Below, one piece after another: positions 48,879 to 50,547 of a stretch of 50,547 bases of DNA (position 1 is its first letter; every line of letters begins with the position of its first letter). The stretch comes from Pseudomonadota bacterium (GTDB lineage Bacteria > Pseudomonadota > Alphaproteobacteria > Sphingomonadales > Sphingomonadaceae). The stretch lies in contig JAEWIL010000190.1 of NCBI GenBank assembly GCA_023387085.1, positions 1-50,547 of the forward strand, read 5' to 3'. Made by a program: the position numbers and the translations under genes. Below the pieces are notes generated by a model, which was given only the letters and a program-made list of their open reading frames with translations, did not search any database and was not told the origin of the DNA.

Positions 48879-49523
48879 TTGTCGAAGATATTCCACGATC
48901 TCAACTTGTCGGCTTTCTGGGAGGCTTCAGACTGGGCTGACGGAGAGTATGTCGAGCCATTGCCAAGCACTGACCTTATTGGATCGGTGGAGCAGGAGCT
49001 CGGGTATAAATTGCCGGCGGCGTATATCGAACTGATGCTGTCGCAGAACGGAGGCTGCCCCCTCAATACATGTTATCGGACTTCCACGGCTACATCGTGG
49101 GCGGAAGATCATGTCGCGATAACGGGAATCAAAGGCATTGGGAGAACCAAGATTTGGTCTCTTTGTGGTCAGCTGGGAAGCAGGCAGGCCAATGAGGAAT
49201 GGGGCTATCCAGACATCGGCATCTACTTTGGCGATTGCCCGTCGGCGGGTCACGACATGTTGTGTCTCGACTACCGGGAATGTGGGCCCTCAGGTGAACC
49301 CAAGGTCGTGCACGTTGACCAAGAGTGCAACTATGAGATCACATTTGTTGCCGAAAACTTCGAAGCGTTCGTACGCGGGCTTGAGCACGAAGATGCCTTT
49401 GAACTTGAAGTTGAGGGCGGTTCGAACGTCGCGCCGAAGGCAACATCTGTTTGGGTCGATCCCGATTTCGCCGCGGAGCACGGTTTGAAAGCAGGCGACG
49501 AAAAGCGTCCCAACGAGCCATGA
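48879..49523 (+). CDS. SMI1/KNR4 (SUKH) domain protein
   Basis: A 214-residue protein with a SUKH-superfamily core, a fold common in immunity proteins against contact-dependent and polymorphic toxins. Signs are STDLIGSVEQELGYKLPAAYIELMLSQNGG, typical of the domain start, then IYFGDCPSAGHDMLCLDYRECGPSGEPKVVHVDQE and FVAENFEAFVRGL. The TTG at 48879 has GGAGA 8 bases upstream; TTG 48873 is too close to it. Base composition is visibly more AT-rich than neighbours, suggesting acquisition. No toxin gene is next to it, so it would be an orphan immunity gene. Confidence 0.8.
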   Translation: MSKIFHDLNLSAFWEASDWADGEYVEPLPSTDLIGSVEQELGYKLPAAYIELMLSQNGGCPLNTCYRTSTATSWAEDHVAITGIKGIGRTKIWSLCGQLGSRQANEEWGYPDIGIYFGDCPSAGHDMLCLDYRECGPSGEPKVVHVDQECNYEITFVAENFEAFVRGLEHEDAFELEVEGGSNVAPKATSVWVDPDFAAEHGLKAGDEKRPNEP

Positions 49524-49556
49524 CTGACTTCAGACACAGCGACAGGCCATGAAATC

Positions 49557-49973
49557 ATGAAGACTTGGACCGCTACCTGCCATTGCGGCGCCGTCACGGT
49601 GCGGCTTGCCAAGGCGCCCGAAGAGGTCGCCGAGTGCAATTGCTCGCTCTGCTTTTCGCACGGGATCCTGTGGGCCTATTGCTCGCCGAAGGACGTCACG
49701 ATCGAGGGGCCGACGCAAACCTATAATCGCGCCGACCGGCCGAACCCCAATTCGGACCTGCATTTCTGTGCGAGCTGCGGCTGCTCGACCCACTGGTCGG
49801 CGACGGAAGGGCTGATCGAACGGATGGGCGGTGCGGTCGACCTGATGGGCGTCAACATGCGCCTCTTTGCGCCGGAGCAGCTCAGCGGATTGAAGCTCAG
49901 CTTCCCCGACGGGCGCGGCTGGTCGGGCGAGGGGCCGTGGGGCTATGCGCGCGACGCCGGGGTCATGCCCTAG
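49557..49973 (+). CDS. GFA (glutathione-dependent formaldehyde-activating/CENP-V) family protein
   Basis: A 138-residue zinc-binding protein. The cysteine pattern of the family is complete: CHC (residues 8-10), CNCSLC (27-32) and HFCASCGCSTH. The family was named after an enzyme joining formaldehyde to glutathione, but most members have no proven activity. The ATG follows the SUKH gene by 33 bases, and four bases separate its stop from the next ATG, making it probably co-transcribed with the HAD phosphatase. Confidence 0.9.
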   Translation: MKTWTATCHCGAVTVRLAKAPEEVAECNCSLCFSHGILWAYCSPKDVTIEGPTQTYNRADRPNPNSDLHFCASCGCSTHWSATEGLIERMGGAVDLMGVNMRLFAPEQLSGLKLSFPDGRGWSGEGPWGYARDAGVMP

Positions 49974-49977
49974 GGTC

Positions 49978-50547
49978 ATGTCCTTCGCCGCCATCATCTT
50001 CGACTTCGACGGCGTCGTGGCCGACAGCGAGGTGCGCGCCAACCTGTCGCTGTCGGAAAGCCTGACCGCGGCCGGCATGCCGACGACCTATGAAGAGAGC
50101 CTGCGCGATTATTACGGCCACAATTGGCAGGAAACGCAGCGGCGGATCGAGGCGCGCTTCGGGCGTCCGCTTCCCGCCGATTTTCGCGAGACGCACCGCA
50201 CCCGCGCGCGGGCGCGTTTCATGGAAGGTTTCGACGCGGTTCCGGGCGTCGCCGATTTCCTGGGCGCGCTCGGCGGCACGCCGCGCGCCATCGCCTCATC
50301 GAGCCGCGCCGAATATATCGGCTGGGCGCTCGGGCTGTTCGGGCTCGGTCATCATTTCGGCGCGCATGTCTACAGCGCCGACGGCTGGGACCGCGGCAAG
50401 CCGTTTCCGGACATCTATCTCGCCGCCGCCGCGGGGCTGGGCGTCGACCCGGCGGCGTGCCTTGCGATCGAGGATTCGCCGACCGGTGCGCGCGCCGCGA
50501 TCGCGGCGGGGATGACCGTCGTCGGCTTCTGCGGCGCGGGGCATATC
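49978..50547 (+). CDS. HAD-superfamily phosphatase, beta-phosphoglucomutase-like (3' end outside the window)
   Basis: The first 190 codons of a HAD hydrolase; the frame is open to the window edge. The nucleophile motif is IIFDFDGVVADSE (Asp9, Asp11), the helical cap follows (SLSESLTAAGMPTTYEESLR), motif II is AIASSSRAEYIGWAL, the motif III Lys is in WDRGKPFPDIYLAAA, and motif IV is CLAIEDSPTGARAAIAAGM. This resembles YcjU/YniC-type sugar phosphatases. Typical length is ~220, so only about 30 residues should be missing. Confidence 0.88.
   Translation, partial: MSFAAIIFDFDGVVADSEVRANLSLSESLTAAGMPTTYEESLRDYYGHNWQETQRRIEARFGRPLPADFRETHRTRARARFMEGFDAVPGVADFLGALGGTPRAIASSSRAEYIGWALGLFGLGHHFGAHVYSADGWDRGKPFPDIYLAAAAGLGVDPAACLAIEDSPTGARAAIAAGMTVVGFCGAGHI

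Noticed and set aside
1..50547. tRNA, rRNA, CRISPR arrays, transposase or phage genes
   Set aside because: No cloverleaf-like tRNA block, no regularly spaced direct repeats and no transposase, integrase or phage structural motif was found on reading both strands.
1..50547. PEP-CTERM sorting signals on proteins in this window
   Set aside because: No predicted protein ends with a PEP motif, hydrophobic helix and basic tail; substrates must lie elsewhere.

Overview
The window looks like chromosomal DNA of a high-GC alphaproteobacterium of the order Sphingomonadales; gene content and repeats remind me most of Sphingopyxis, but genus is an inference. Supporting signs are a CcrM (GANTC) methyltransferase with a CtrA-like half-site upstream, a split pntA1/pntA2/pntB transhydrogenase beside an aa3-type oxidase subunit IV peptide, XrtA/PEP-CTERM accessory genes (sugar transferase, prsK, prsR, a TPR lipoprotein), an NnrU protein, and dispersed palindromic repeats of the 'GTCATCCCGGACTTG' and 'GTGCTTCGACAAGCTC' kinds. 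Coding density is high, and many neighbours overlap by 4 bases (ATGA or GTGA), so much of the window is arranged in translationally coupled operons.

Layout. 1-0.84 kb: one small zinc-ribbon membrane protein, then repeat-rich non-coding DNA. 0.84-7.6 kb: XrtA-associated sugar transferase, histidine kinase PrsK, regulator PrsR and a shortened PrsT-like lipoprotein; no exosortase and no PEP-CTERM substrate is visible here. 7.6-15.3 kb: GntR regulator, YdjA-like nitroreductase, POT-family peptide transporter followed by two exported amidohydrolases (the second without its metal ligands), NnrU and DUF1003 proteins. 15.3-17.6 kb (minus strand): dicarboxylate symporter and aldo/keto reductase. 17.7-21 kb: glmM, DUF1272, a ThiD-glyoxalase fusion and rnhB, then an SDR, a DUF2804 protein and ccrM preceded by a dense GANTC cluster. 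24.4-27.1 kb: folP with a long N-terminal extension, a 32-residue membrane peptide, and a sigma-54-type response regulator whose key AAA+ motifs are altered. 27.4-31.3 kb: oxidase subunit IV and the pnt genes, with a fasciclin lipoprotein and a strong terminator between pntA1 and pntA2. 31.3-35.5 kb: an FAD-linked oxidase, a three-gene unknown membrane operon on the minus strand, and an Asp/Glu-type racemase. 35.6-38.3 kb: DUF2147 protein divergent from a beta-helix/diheme cytochrome pair of unknown function. 38.5-41.2 kb: maiA coupled to a TonB-dependent receptor. 41.2-43.8 kb: MarR, PqqD-like, HprK-like kinase and nucleotidyltransferase genes (the 'HPr-rel-A' set). 43.8-50.5 kb: gph, glmU, a small conserved protein, a toxin-antitoxin pair, glmS, a SUKH-like protein, a GFA protein and a HAD phosphatase cut by the window edge.

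Links between genes: glmM, glmU and glmS together cover the route from fructose-6-phosphate to UDP-GlcNAc. PrsK/PrsR probably control surface polysaccharide and PEP-CTERM protein genes elsewhere. The best candidate for an undescribed system is the overlapping PqqD-HprK-nucleotidyltransferase cassette at 41.7-43.8 kb; its component families occur together as tailoring genes in some lasso-peptide clusters, yet no precursor, cyclase or protease gene is present here. All assignments come from reading the sequence; no database search was run.
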